Source of the DNA: Flavobacteriales bacterium
Lineage (GTDB): Bacteria > Bacteroidota > Bacteroidia > Flavobacteriales > Flavobacteriaceae
Direction of reading: 5' to 3'
NCBI GenBank assembly: GCA_018335925.1
Contig: JAGXRF010000017.1
Location: 124,001 to 188,000, forward strand
Length of the DNA: 64,000 nt
Shown here piece after piece: positions 27,144 through 34,842 of this stretch. The translations under genes and the position numbers were made by a program. The stretch's first letter is position 1. Each line of letters begins with the position of its first letter. Under the pieces are notes generated by a model, which made no database searches, was not told the origin of the DNA, and saw only the letters and a program-made list of their open reading frames with translations.

Positions 27144-27998
27144 TCAAATTTTCAATTTTGCCATCATTTTTTTCCATCGATATTTTCGGATAAACTTTTC
27201 TTGGGCTTTGTTCACCATTTTTGGTTTTCGAGCAAACCACGATTGCAAAAATCCTTGTAAATAAGCAATCAAAAAATGAAAACTTTTTTTCTTCCAAGCT
27301 AACTTTAAAGATGCTATGCAAGTAATCCAAAAACCATAACCAATAGCATAAAAGGCTTCGCCTTGTTTTTTAGCTGCACTTGGGGCATAATTGGCTCCGG
27401 TTGGTTTTAAATGTTTTACTTGTAACGAGGTATCCGTTACTACTCTCCAACCATAAAATTTACATAGTAGCTCATCCAAAGTGTCCCATCCCATTTGAGG
27501 TTGTAAACCTCCTATTTGATTAAAAGCTTCTATGCGATAAGCTTTTAAAGCACCTCTGATATGATCTTGGTCTGTAAGGCTTTCTAAAACCCAATTCTCA
27601 TCTTTTTCAATGTAACAAAACCCACCTGCCATACCAATTTTGGCATCAGATTGAAAATGATTTAATATCGTTTCAAAGTAATTAGCCGGAAAAATTAAGT
27701 CTGCATCAATTTTGGCAATCACATCCAATGTTTCCTCTGCTATGGTTTGCCATCCTTCGTTAAAAGCATGAATTACTTTACTTCCAGGTTGGTGGGTAGC
27801 GGCTGACTTTTTACGCACTAAAGAAATAAAAGGATAAGTATCTACAAAAGTTTGTACTATTTTTTCCGTATAATCGGTTGAGTTATCATTTACCACCACA
27901 ATTTTTGTAGGTAAAACCGTTTGTTCTACCAAAGACTGTAGTGTGAAAGCAATGAATTTTTCTTCATTATAAGTTGGAATAACAATCGCGTATTTCAT
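27144..27998 (-). CDS. Family 2 glycosyltransferase
   Basis: A 284-residue GT-A enzyme. KYAIVIPTYNEEKFIAFTLQSL at the N-terminus, VVVNDNSTDYTEK, and the DAD-like metal motif in IAKIDADLIFP (near residue 115) are typical of GT2. A later ..WDTLDEL segment supplies the candidate catalytic acid. A hydrophobic stretch (FYAIGYGFWITCIASLKLAW) may hold it at the membrane. It starts 12 bases after the methyltransferase gene, the last gene of a KAS III-methyltransferase-glycosyltransferase cassette. The acceptor is unknown; an acyl-derived lipid is suggested by the cassette. Confidence 0.82.
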   Translation of the reverse strand: MKYAIVIPTYNEEKFIAFTLQSLVEQTVLPTKIVVVNDNSTDYTEKIVQTFVDTYPFISLVRKKSAATHQPGSKVIHAFNEGWQTIAEETLDVIAKIDADLIFPANYFETILNHFQSDAKIGMAGGFCYIEKDENWVLESLTDQDHIRGALKAYRIEAFNQIGGLQPQMGWDTLDELLCKFYGWRVVTDTSLQVKHLKPTGANYAPSAAKKQGEAFYAIGYGFWITCIASLKLAWKKKSFHFLIAYLQGFLQSWFARKPKMVNKAQEKFIRKYRWKKMMAKLKI

Positions 27999-28010
27999 CC
28001 AACAAATTCT

Positions 28011-28541
28011 TTAATTGGAGTTTACTTTTTTAGCATATACCAAATAATATCTAGGAGTAAACCACCGCAATAAAGGTCGGATGCCAAACTTTTTTACCGG
28101 ATGGGTAAACTTAAGACTATCTACTATTTCAAAACCTGCTTTTTGTAACAACCAATCTAATTGCCAGGCTTCAAACTCGTGGTAATGTCTGTCCCACGGA
28201 TCGGTTTTACTTTGGTAAGCTTTTGCAAACCACAATCGTAATGGCACCGAGATAAACACTTTATCTGCTTGCACATTTTTTAAGATGGTATATGGATTGA
28301 GCAAGTGTTCTACTATTTCAAATGCAGTAACTGCTTGGTAAGATGCTTTGTTAAGTGCTGAACAATCGTCATCTAAATCTTCTCCGTTGGTATTGATTAC
28401 TTCAAAACCTTTTTCTTTCATTAAATGAGATAACGGATTAGATACGCCCAAATCAAGAATTACTTCATTGGTTGAAAGATGTTTTTGTAAAAAATCTAAC
28501 GTGATTAGAAAGCGTTTTTGCGGATAGGTTTTTTCGTACAT
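28011..28541 (-). CDS. Class I SAM-dependent methyltransferase
   Basis: A 176-residue Rossmann-fold methyltransferase. The SAM-binding motif I is modified to VILDLGVSNPLSHLMKEKG, and motif EIVEHLLNPY lies near residue 85, as in UbiE/Coq-type methyltransferases (AFEIVEHL). The ORF track starts seven codons earlier at a TTG. It lies 43 bases after the KAS III gene and 12 before the glycosyltransferase, so the three are one transcript. The substrate is unknown. The C-terminal half has the basic LLRWFTPRYYLVYAKK end seen in lipid-acting members, but this is only suggestive. Confidence 0.78.
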   Translation of the reverse strand: MYEKTYPQKRFLITLDFLQKHLSTNEVILDLGVSNPLSHLMKEKGFEVINTNGEDLDDDCSALNKASYQAVTAFEIVEHLLNPYTILKNVQADKVFISVPLRLWFAKAYQSKTDPWDRHYHEFEAWQLDWLLQKAGFEIVDSLKFTHPVKKFGIRPLLRWFTPRYYLVYAKKVNSN

Positions 28542-28584
28542 GCCATAAATAATAGGAATCAAAAGTACAACAATTCCGATAGCT

Positions 28585-29643
28585 TTACAATTGGTATGCT
28601 ACCGCATTGATATGCATCCCGGCACCAACAGAAGCAAACAATACATAATCTCCCGGATGTAATTCATGTGGAGGCAAATGTCCGTTTAAAATCATATAAA
28701 ACAAAGTAGGAACTGTTGCAACACTAGAGTTTCCGAGCGTTTGGATGTTCATGGGCATGATATTTTCCGGTGCTTTTTGTTGGTATAATTTATAAAAACG
28801 TTGCACAATAGCTTCATCCATTTTTTCATTGGCTTGATGGATCAAAATTTTACTGATTTTTTCTACTGGCAAGCCTGTTTTATCCCAACAAGCTTTCATG
28901 GCAGCTGGCACTTTTGATAAAGCAAATTCATAAATTTTTCTGCCATGCATTTTAATATATCGCTCTTTCTCTCCTTTTTCTTTTTTATTGCTTGGTCCAA
29001 AAAACAAATAGCCTGCTTCTTCTACTGCATAAGTAGCAGTTTGATGGGCTAAAAATCCGCCTTCTTCTTCCGTAACTGCCAATACTGTTGCACCAGCTCC
29101 ATCAGAAAAAATCATACTATCTCTGTCGTGCATATCTACCACTCTTGACAAAGCTTCTGCACCAATTACCAAACATTTTTTGGCCATTCCGGCTTGTATA
29201 AATGCTTTGGCTTGAATGAGACCTTCTACCCAGCCAGGACATCCGAATAAAATATCATAAGCCACACAATTCGGATTTTGAATGCCTAATTTTTGCTTAA
29301 CTCTACATGCCAAGCCAGGCAAAATATCCGATTGGATGGTATCTTTTTTAACATCTCCAAAATTATGAGCTACAATAATGTAATCTAACTCTTCTCCTGA
29401 AATTCTGGCATTTTCAATTGCTTCTTTTGCTGCTAAATATGCAATATCGGAGGTTTGCATTTCATCAGGTAAATACCTGCGTTCATATATGCCGGTAATT
29501 TCCAAAAACTTCTGAGCAATAACCTCATTGCTGTGTGGAAAAACCTCGCCATCTTCGGTATAAAACTCATGTTGAGAAAAATCTTGGTTAGAGATTTTTT
29601 GGGGTGGAATATAACAACCGTTACCAATGATTTTGTAGTGCAT
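28585..29643 (-). CDS. 3-oxoacyl-ACP synthase III-like (KAS III/FabH-type) enzyme
   Basis: A 352-residue thiolase-fold condensing enzyme. The active-site Cys lies in YDILFGCPGWVEGLI, the His in KILIHQANEKMDEAI and the Asn in QTLGNSSVATVPTLF, the Cys-His-Asn triad of KAS III. FabH of fatty-acid synthesis is usually about 320-335 residues and stands near plsX; this one is longer and heads a cassette with a methyltransferase and a glycosyltransferase. It is more likely a specialised condensing enzyme. The ORF track begins ten codons earlier; ATG at 29643 gives MHYKIIGNGCYIPPQK. A strong palindrome encloses its promoter. Confidence 0.85.
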   Translation of the reverse strand: MHYKIIGNGCYIPPQKISNQDFSQHEFYTEDGEVFPHSNEVIAQKFLEITGIYERRYLPDEMQTSDIAYLAAKEAIENARISGEELDYIIVAHNFGDVKKDTIQSDILPGLACRVKQKLGIQNPNCVAYDILFGCPGWVEGLIQAKAFIQAGMAKKCLVIGAEALSRVVDMHDRDSMIFSDGAGATVLAVTEEEGGFLAHQTATYAVEEAGYLFFGPSNKKEKGEKERYIKMHGRKIYEFALSKVPAAMKACWDKTGLPVEKISKILIHQANEKMDEAIVQRFYKLYQQKAPENIMPMNIQTLGNSSVATVPTLFYMILNGHLPPHELHPGDYVLFASVGAGMHINAVAYQL

Positions 29644-29648
29644 AATAT

Positions 29649-29687
29649 TAAAGCTAAAGTGCAAAATTAACAAACACTTTAGCTTTA
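29649..29687 (-). promoter_or_regulatory. Promoter and operator-like palindrome of the KAS III cassette
   Basis: TAAAGCTAAAGTG (29649-29661) and CACTTTAGCTTTA (29675-29687) are a perfect 13-bp inverted repeat. The 13-bp spacer contains TAATTTTG on the minus strand (29662-29669), which fits the -7 consensus TAnnTTTG, 19 bases before the ATG. A dimeric regulator bound here would cover the -7 element. The transcript should start inside the left arm, so it would not carry the full hairpin, and there is no following T run, so it is not a terminator. Confidence 0.6.
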
Positions 29688-29720
29688 TGTAACGAACAAT
29701 TAATAAAGTATTTCACTTTT

Positions 29721-29744
29721 ACATAAAAAAACTAATTTTTATGT
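29721..29744 (-). terminator. Weak AT-only hairpin after the pirin gene
   Basis: ACATAAAAA and TTTTTATGT can pair around a short loop. All pairs but two are A-T, so it is weak. It is listed because it is the only terminator-like feature downstream of the pirin gene. Confidence 0.25.
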
Positions 29745-29779
29745 TAAATAGAGAAATAATCAAAAATACTACTCTTTTA

Positions 29780-30496
29780 TTATGAAATTTGCATTGGAAC
29801 TTCTAATAATAGTAATTGCGTTCCATCTTGTACTTGAAACTTTACTTCATTGGCACCTACAATTCCTATGGCATCTCTTTGAGTAAGAACTTGGTTGTTA
29901 ATGGTAGCAGCTCCTTGAACTACCATCACATACAATCCATTATTTCCATCTTTCCATCTATAAGAAACTTCTTGAGTTTGGTTAAACTTACCTAAATGAA
30001 ACCAAGCATTTTGATGGATCCAAACCCCATCATCCTCAGGATTTGGTGACAATATTTGTTGCCACTTGTTAAACAAATCAGGTTGATGGATAGATAATTG
30101 TTGGTAGCGTGGAGTTACGTTCTGTTTGTTTGGGAACAACCAAATTTGAAACAATTTGGTTTGTTTGTCCGCATTCGGATTAAACTCACTGTGTTGAATA
30201 CCGGTGCCTGCACTCATCACTTGGATTTCTCCATGTTTGATAATAGATTGGTTACCCATGCTGTCTTTATGAGCCAAATCACCTTCTAACGGTATCGTGA
30301 TAATTTCCATATTATCGTGCGGATGGGTACCAAACCCCATACCGGGAGCAATAGTATCGTCATTCAACACACGCAATACACCAAAGTTTACTTTTTCTGG
30401 ATAATACCAATTGGCAAAACTAAAACTGTGATACGCGTTTAACCATCCGTGGTTGGCATGGCCACGTTCGTTGGCAGGATATAATATTGTTTTCAT
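29780..30496 (-). CDS. Pirin family protein
   Basis: A 238-residue bicupin. The N-terminal cupin holds the metal-binding set GFGTHPHDNMEIITIPLEGD and IQHSEFN, matching the conserved His and Glu ligands of pirins. Some bacterial pirins show quercetinase activity, others regulate enzymes; the role here is unknown. It is a single-gene unit. A TAATTTTG -7 element lies 46 bases upstream of the ATG. The C-terminal cupin has lost the metal ligands, as is usual for the family. Confidence 0.9.
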   Translation of the reverse strand: MKTILYPANERGHANHGWLNAYHSFSFANWYYPEKVNFGVLRVLNDDTIAPGMGFGTHPHDNMEIITIPLEGDLAHKDSMGNQSIIKHGEIQVMSAGTGIQHSEFNPNADKQTKLFQIWLFPNKQNVTPRYQQLSIHQPDLFNKWQQILSPNPEDDGVWIHQNAWFHLGKFNQTQEVSYRWKDGNNGLYVMVVQGAATINNQVLTQRDAIGIVGANEVKFQVQDGTQLLLLEVPMQIS

Positions 30497-30541
30497 CTTG
30501 TTGAAATTTTAAAATTACTTGCATTAAATTAAATTACAACA

Positions 30542-30549
30542 CAAAATTA
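30542..30549 (-). promoter_or_regulatory. -7 promoter element of the pirin gene
   Basis: TAATTTTG on the minus strand fits TAnnTTTG. No -33 element is seen. The rest of the 205-base divergent gap is AT-rich without other recognisable signals. Confidence 0.35.
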
Positions 30550-30701
30550 CTGTAAGCAATTTATATCATCGCTTAATGTAGATTAAGAACAAATATCTGT
30601 TACATTTTTTATTCAAATAATCAAATTTGTGAATAAAAAATCCTGGTTTACAATGTTTTAATTTTTTGTTTAATTTTATGCAAACCAATAAAATTTAATG
30701 T

Positions 30702-31643
30702 ATGATAAAAAAATTACTCTCATTTTGTTATGTAACTATAGTAGTAGCAACTCTGCCATTTACTATAAATGCTCAAAATTTTGACCAAAGTATTTTGACT
30801 CAAAATTTTTCAGGTGTAATTCCAAATGCTTATGCCTCGACTACCGGAACAACTAGTTTTGTTGGCCCATTAACCAATACTGCAAGAACTTATCAAATGT
30901 TAATTGCGGCTAGTGAATTAACTGAATTTGTAAACAAAGAGCTTACTGGCCTACAGTTTCGATTGCAATCTTCTCAAGCTACTGCTTGGCCAACTAGTGA
31001 AATAACGTTTGCTTCTTACGATGTATACTTGAGTGGGTGTGTTAATCCTGCGAATAGAAGTTTTACTTTTTCAGAAAATGTGGTTGGTAATCAAACTCAA
31101 GTTAGAACTGGAAGTTATACAATACCAATAGAAAGTTTTCCAGGAGGTGGAAACCCTAATGGTTTTGGGGCGAATATTGCCTTTAATACCAATTATTTAT
31201 ACACTGGAGGAAATTTACTGATCGAAATACGACATAGTGGCTCTTCAGGAACCTCTAGATCTAATGATGCCATTGGCACTGCTATTACAGGATATGGCAC
31301 AGCTTTTAGTGCCTGTTGGACAGGTAGCTATACCGGAACTGCTGGAGTACAAGGTAATTTTTCTGTGATTCAATTAAATACCAATTCACCTTTGAGCGTA
31401 TTGGAAAACAATAAAAATACCGTTAGGGTATTTCCGAATCCAACTACAGAAAAGTTACATATTCAACATGAGCAAAACCTTGAAAATTGGTATTTATACA
31501 ACATTTATGGTCAATTAATGATGCAAGGTAAGGTATCTTCTAATTTATTTACTTTAGATGTTACCACTTTAAATACCGGAACTTATTTGTTACAATTGAG
31601 TGATGGTGAGAGCATTTCTACCCATAAAATATTGAAAAAATAA
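30702..31643 (+). CDS. Secreted protein with T9SS C-terminal sorting domain
   Basis: A 313-residue protein with a signal peptide (LSFCYVTIVVATLPFTINAQ). Residues of about 25-225 form a beta-rich domain (GLQFRLQSSQATAWPTSEIT; NTNYLYTGGNLLIEIRHSGS) resembling the beta-sandwich found in many Bacteroidota surface proteins; no catalytic motif is seen. The last 80 residues (VRVFPNPTTEKLHI...GTYLLQLSDGE...ILKK) are a type A T9SS sorting domain. It is therefore a probable surface or secreted protein. The function is unknown. Confidence 0.82.
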   Translation: MIKKLLSFCYVTIVVATLPFTINAQNFDQSILTQNFSGVIPNAYASTTGTTSFVGPLTNTARTYQMLIAASELTEFVNKELTGLQFRLQSSQATAWPTSEITFASYDVYLSGCVNPANRSFTFSENVVGNQTQVRTGSYTIPIESFPGGGNPNGFGANIAFNTNYLYTGGNLLIEIRHSGSSGTSRSNDAIGTAITGYGTAFSACWTGSYTGTAGVQGNFSVIQLNTNSPLSVLENNKNTVRVFPNPTTEKLHIQHEQNLENWYLYNIYGQLMMQGKVSSNLFTLDVTTLNTGTYLLQLSDGESISTHKILKK

Positions 31644-31665
31644 AAATCGTTTACATACAAACTAA

Positions 31666-31697
31666 GCCCATATGCAATAAACATATGGGCATTTTTA
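31666..31697. terminator. Terminator between convergent genes
   Basis: GCCCATATG and CATATGGGC form a perfect 9-bp stem around CAATAAA, followed by ATTTTTATTT. It separates the T9SS protein from the Crp-like gene and could act on both strands. Confidence 0.85.
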
Positions 31698-32270
31698 TTT
31701 CCGCAATAATTTAGCTTTCATTTTGCTAAAAAATTCAGGAGTAACTCCCAAGTAGGAAGCTATGTATTTTTGAGAAACTCTTTGTATTAAAGATGGATAT
31801 TTATTGCAAAACTTTACAAAACGTTCTTCGGCAGATAAACTTAAATTATCTAGCAATCTTTCTTGATGAGCTACTAATGAATTCTCTGCTAAAATCCTGA
31901 AAAAACGTTCCAACTTTGGCAATTTTTGGTACAGAACCTCTTGGTTATCTTTGGTTAAAATTACCAATGTAGCGTCTTCTAAAACCTCTATAAACAAGTT
32001 ACCTGGCTTTTGTGAAAAATAACTATACATATCTGCCATCCACCAACCTTCGCATGCAAAATGTAAAATTTGTTCATGGATGTTATCTTTTACACTAAAA
32101 TTTCGCAATACTCCTGATAAAACAAAATACGTTTGGTTGGAAATGGTTCCTGCTTGTTGCAAAATGGTTTTGGCCGGATAGCTATTTATCTCAACCACCG
32201 ATTGCAACAATTGTTGCTCTTCCAAAGAAAGAGGGACATGTTTTTGTATGTTTTGAAAAAGTAATTCCAT
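31695..32270 (-). CDS. Crp/Fnr family transcriptional regulator
   Basis: A 191-residue regulator. The N-terminal cyclic-nucleotide-binding-like beta-roll (SYPAKTILQQAGTISNQTYF...LSGVLRNFSV) spans about residues 20-115. The C-terminal winged helix has VSQKYIASYLGVTPEFFSKM as the recognition segment. It has no cysteine cluster of the Fnr type, and the cAMP-binding RxS pattern is not evident. Many flavobacterial genomes hold several such short regulators with unknown signals. It stands alone, downstream of a repeat element. Confidence 0.85.
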   Translation of the reverse strand: MELLFQNIQKHVPLSLEEQQLLQSVVEINSYPAKTILQQAGTISNQTYFVLSGVLRNFSVKDNIHEQILHFACEGWWMADMYSYFSQKPGNLFIEVLEDATLVILTKDNQEVLYQKLPKLERFFRILAENSLVAHQERLLDNLSLSAEERFVKFCNKYPSLIQRVSQKYIASYLGVTPEFFSKMKAKLLRK

Positions 32271-32280
32271 AGTAAATTGA

Positions 32281-32413
32281 GGGTGACTATAAAGTCAGAA
32301 ATTATGCCATAACCCACTTATTTCAAAATCTTAGCTTTACAAAAACAACGAATAAGATTAGAAGCTGAAACAAGTTCAGCTTGACAAGAATAGAAGAATT
32401 TTAGGACACACCC
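32281..32413. repeat. MITE-like palindromic repeat, copy 2
   Basis: The gap between the aminotransferase and Crp-like genes holds AGAAGCTGAAACAAGTTCAGCTTGAC, the reverse complement of the core of the element at 22378. It is flanked by GGTGACTATAAAGTC on the left and AATTTTAGGACACACCCAC on the right, degenerate forms of the same inverted ends. The palindrome GCTGAA...TTCAGC is preserved with a compensating C-to-T change in the loop. Confidence 0.65.
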
Positions 32414-32416
32414 ACT

Positions 32417-33604
32417 TTAGCTTACCGCTTCTTTGATTCTTTTCAAAGCTTCTATTAACAAGTCTTCACTGGTTGCATAAGAAAAACGAATACAATTCGG
32501 ATTTCCAAAGGCATCTCCGGTAACGGTTGCTACATTAGCTTCTGATAGTAAAAACATCGAAAAATCATTAGCATCATTGATGAATTTTCCTTTTAATGTT
32601 TTTCCAAAATAATTGGAAACATCCGGAAAAACATAAAATGCACCTTCCGGGACATTTAATTTAAATCCGGGAATATCTTTTACCAATCCAACTACCAAAT
32701 CTCTTCGGTTTTTAAATGCTTGTACCATGTTGTTTAATACATCAGGAGGTGCATCAACAGCTGCAATGGTAGCTCTTTGTGCAATAGAATTGGCTCCACT
32801 AGTCACTTGTCCTTGAATTTTAGTACAAGCCTTTGCAATAAACTCAGGTGCTCCGATATATCCAATTCTCCAACCTGTCATCGCAAAAGCTTTCGCAACG
32901 CCATTTACAGTAATGGTTCTGTCAAACATTCCGTCAATTGAACCTATACTGCAAAAAGTACCTGAAAAGTTGATATGTTCGTAAATTTCATCCGCAACCA
33001 TATATACATTTGGATGCTGTAAAATTACTTTTGATAAAGCTTCCAATTCCTCTCTACTGTATACAGAACCACTCGGATTGCATGGAGAACTATACCAAAT
33101 CATTTTGGTTTTTGGAGTAATTGCTTGTTGTAATTGTTCCGGTGTAATTTTAAAATCGGTTTCCACCGAAGTTGGAACAACCACCGGTGTACCTCCAGAT
33201 AACTTGATAATTTCGTAGTAAGAAACCCAATAGGGAGCAGGTAAAATAACTTCGTCGCCTTCATTTAACATCACTTGGGCAATGTTATACAAAGACTGTT
33301 TTGCTCCTGTAGAAACTACAATTTGCGATGGGGTATAATGTAATTGGTTATCTCTTTTAAATTTTCTGCAAATCGCTTCTTTCAATTCCAAATATCCATC
33401 TACAGGAGTGTAGGTAGAATAATTGTCATCGATTGCTTTTTTAGCAGCTTCTTTGATAAAATCAGGGGTATTAAAATCAGGTTCCCCTAAACTCAAACTG
33501 ATGATGTCTTTACCTTGTGCTTTCAATTCTCTTGCCAAAGCAGCCATTGCCAAGGTTTGGGAGGTTTGTAATTGGTTGATCCTATCGGAAAGTACGCTAT
33601 TCAT
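32417..33604 (-). CDS. Pyridoxal-phosphate aminotransferase, class I (aspartate aminotransferase-like)
   Basis: A 395-residue fold-type I PLP enzyme. The PLP-Schiff-base lysine is in NGVAKAFAMTGWRIGYIGAP and the substrate-carboxylate arginine in NCIRFSYATS. SLGEPDFNTPDFIKEAAKKA at the N-terminus is typical of the Igamma subgroup of aspartate or prephenate aminotransferases. I do not give a symbol because several amino acids are possible substrates. The ORF track begins three codons earlier at a non-ATG codon; MNSVLSDRINQLQTS is preferred. It follows the desaturase gene by 33 bases, so the two may be co-transcribed. Confidence 0.92.
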   Translation of the reverse strand: MNSVLSDRINQLQTSQTLAMAALARELKAQGKDIISLSLGEPDFNTPDFIKEAAKKAIDDNYSTYTPVDGYLELKEAICRKFKRDNQLHYTPSQIVVSTGAKQSLYNIAQVMLNEGDEVILPAPYWVSYYEIIKLSGGTPVVVPTSVETDFKITPEQLQQAITPKTKMIWYSSPCNPSGSVYSREELEALSKVILQHPNVYMVADEIYEHINFSGTFCSIGSIDGMFDRTITVNGVAKAFAMTGWRIGYIGAPEFIAKACTKIQGQVTSGANSIAQRATIAAVDAPPDVLNNMVQAFKNRRDLVVGLVKDIPGFKLNVPEGAFYVFPDVSNYFGKTLKGKFINDANDFSMFLLSEANVATVTGDAFGNPNCIRFSYATSEDLLIEALKRIKEAVS

Positions 33605-33637
33605 GAAAATCAAGTTAAAGAGTTAATCCAATTTTAA

Positions 33638-34732
33638 TTAAGCCATTTGAGGTCTTTGTCCTAATTCACGTAAATGACGGAAATGCGATTTAATTGCTTC
33701 TCTAGTAGTTTGATACTCATAGTAAGGCAAGTTGAATTCTTTAGCAGTTTCCTTTACAATTTTTGCGATTTTTCCGTAATGAATATGGCTAATATGTGGA
33801 AAAATATGGTGCTCTATTTGGTGGTTCAAACCTCCGGTAAAAAAGTTTACCAACCAGTTTTTTGGTGCAAAATTAGCAGTAGTGTACAATTGATGAATAG
33901 CCCAAATGTGCTCCATTTTACCTTCTTCATTTGGTTCAGGATTAACGGTATCCTCCACAATATGTGCTAATTGAAACACCATACTTAAAATCAAACCTGC
34001 TGTATAATGCATTACCAAAAAGCCTAATACAACTTTCCACCAAGCGATACCTATTATCATTGGCAACACCAACCAAATACTAAAGTAAATAATTTTGGTT
34101 ACAACCAAAATACTCCAATTTTTTATTGGGTTTGGAAACTCTCCGTAAGATAACTTTCTTTTGATGTATCTGGACATTTGTGCAAAATCGGTAGTAATTG
34201 CCCAGTTAAAGGTCAGCAATCCGTATAACAATACGGAATAATAATGTTGAAAGCGATGAAATCTTTTCCATGGTGATTGCTTGGTAAAACGCATAATTCT
34301 TCCTGCTTCCAAGTCTTCATCGTGCCCGTGAATATTGGTAAAGGTGTGATGCAAAACGTTGTGTTGTACTTGCCAGTTATAAACGTTTCCGGCTAAAATA
34401 TAAATGGAACTTCCCATGATTTTATTTACCCATGGTTTGGTGGAATAAGAACCGTGGTTACCATCGTGCATTACATTCATCCCAACTCCTGCCATGCCTA
34501 TTCCGATGACTACGTTAAGTAATAAATAAGCCCAAAATGGCATTGGTAAAGAAATCATGAAAAAATAAGGGGCCAAAAACAAGGTAAACATCAAAATGGT
34601 TTTTGTGTGTAATTTCCAGTTTCCGGTTTTGGCTATTTGATTTTCTTTGAAATAATCGTTAACTCTTTTGTTTAGTGTTCTAAAAAACTTTAAGCTGTCT
34701 TGTGTTGAAAAGGTAGGAATTTGTGTATTCAT
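33638..34732 (-). CDS. Membrane fatty acid desaturase
   Basis: A 364-residue integral membrane diiron enzyme. The three histidine boxes are HDGNHGSYS, HNVLHHTFTNIHGHDED and HQIEHHIFPHISHIHYG, the last with the Gln of front-end or acyl-lipid desaturases. Several TM helices surround them (LFLAPYFFMISLPMPFWAYL, YLLLNVVIGIGMAG). It inserts a double bond in acyl chains of phospholipids or acyl-CoA and probably adjusts membrane fluidity. The ORF track starts nine codons earlier at MLQYFLIQ; ATG at 34732 lies 24 bases after a TACATTTG -7 element. Confidence 0.92.
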   Translation of the reverse strand: MNTQIPTFSTQDSLKFFRTLNKRVNDYFKENQIAKTGNWKLHTKTILMFTLFLAPYFFMISLPMPFWAYLLLNVVIGIGMAGVGMNVMHDGNHGSYSTKPWVNKIMGSSIYILAGNVYNWQVQHNVLHHTFTNIHGHDEDLEAGRIMRFTKQSPWKRFHRFQHYYSVLLYGLLTFNWAITTDFAQMSRYIKRKLSYGEFPNPIKNWSILVVTKIIYFSIWLVLPMIIGIAWWKVVLGFLVMHYTAGLILSMVFQLAHIVEDTVNPEPNEEGKMEHIWAIHQLYTTANFAPKNWLVNFFTGGLNHQIEHHIFPHISHIHYGKIAKIVKETAKEFNLPYYEYQTTREAIKSHFRHLRELGQRPQMA

Positions 34733-34756
34733 TATTTGTATTAAAAAGTATTGCAA

Positions 34757-34764
34757 CAAATGTA
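34757..34764 (-). promoter_or_regulatory. -7 promoter element of the desaturase gene
   Basis: TACATTTG on the minus strand fits TAnnTTTG. TTG trinucleotides (minus strand) lie about 24-27 bases upstream, a little far for a -33 element. Confidence 0.45.
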
Positions 34765-34822
34765 AGGATTAATGCATTAGTTAAAGGACAACAATTGCCA
34801 ATTTTTAAAATTAAAAAAGCAT

Positions 34823-34830
34823 TATTTTTG
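34823..34830 (+). promoter_or_regulatory. -7 promoter element of rsmG
   Basis: TATTTTTG fits TAnnTTTG and lies 12 bases before the preferred rsmG ATG at 34843, so the leader would be very short. Confidence 0.45.
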
Positions 34831-34842
34831 TTAAAAAAATTC

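Noticed and set aside
29649-29687. 13-bp palindrome considered as a terminator for the pirin gene
   Set aside because: It lies over 90 bases beyond the pirin stop, is not followed by a T run on the minus strand and contains a -7 promoter element.
34723-34842. 40-codon N-terminal extension of rsmG in the ORF track
   Set aside because: It starts inside the divergent desaturase gene and runs through both promoters; the family starts at the later ATG.
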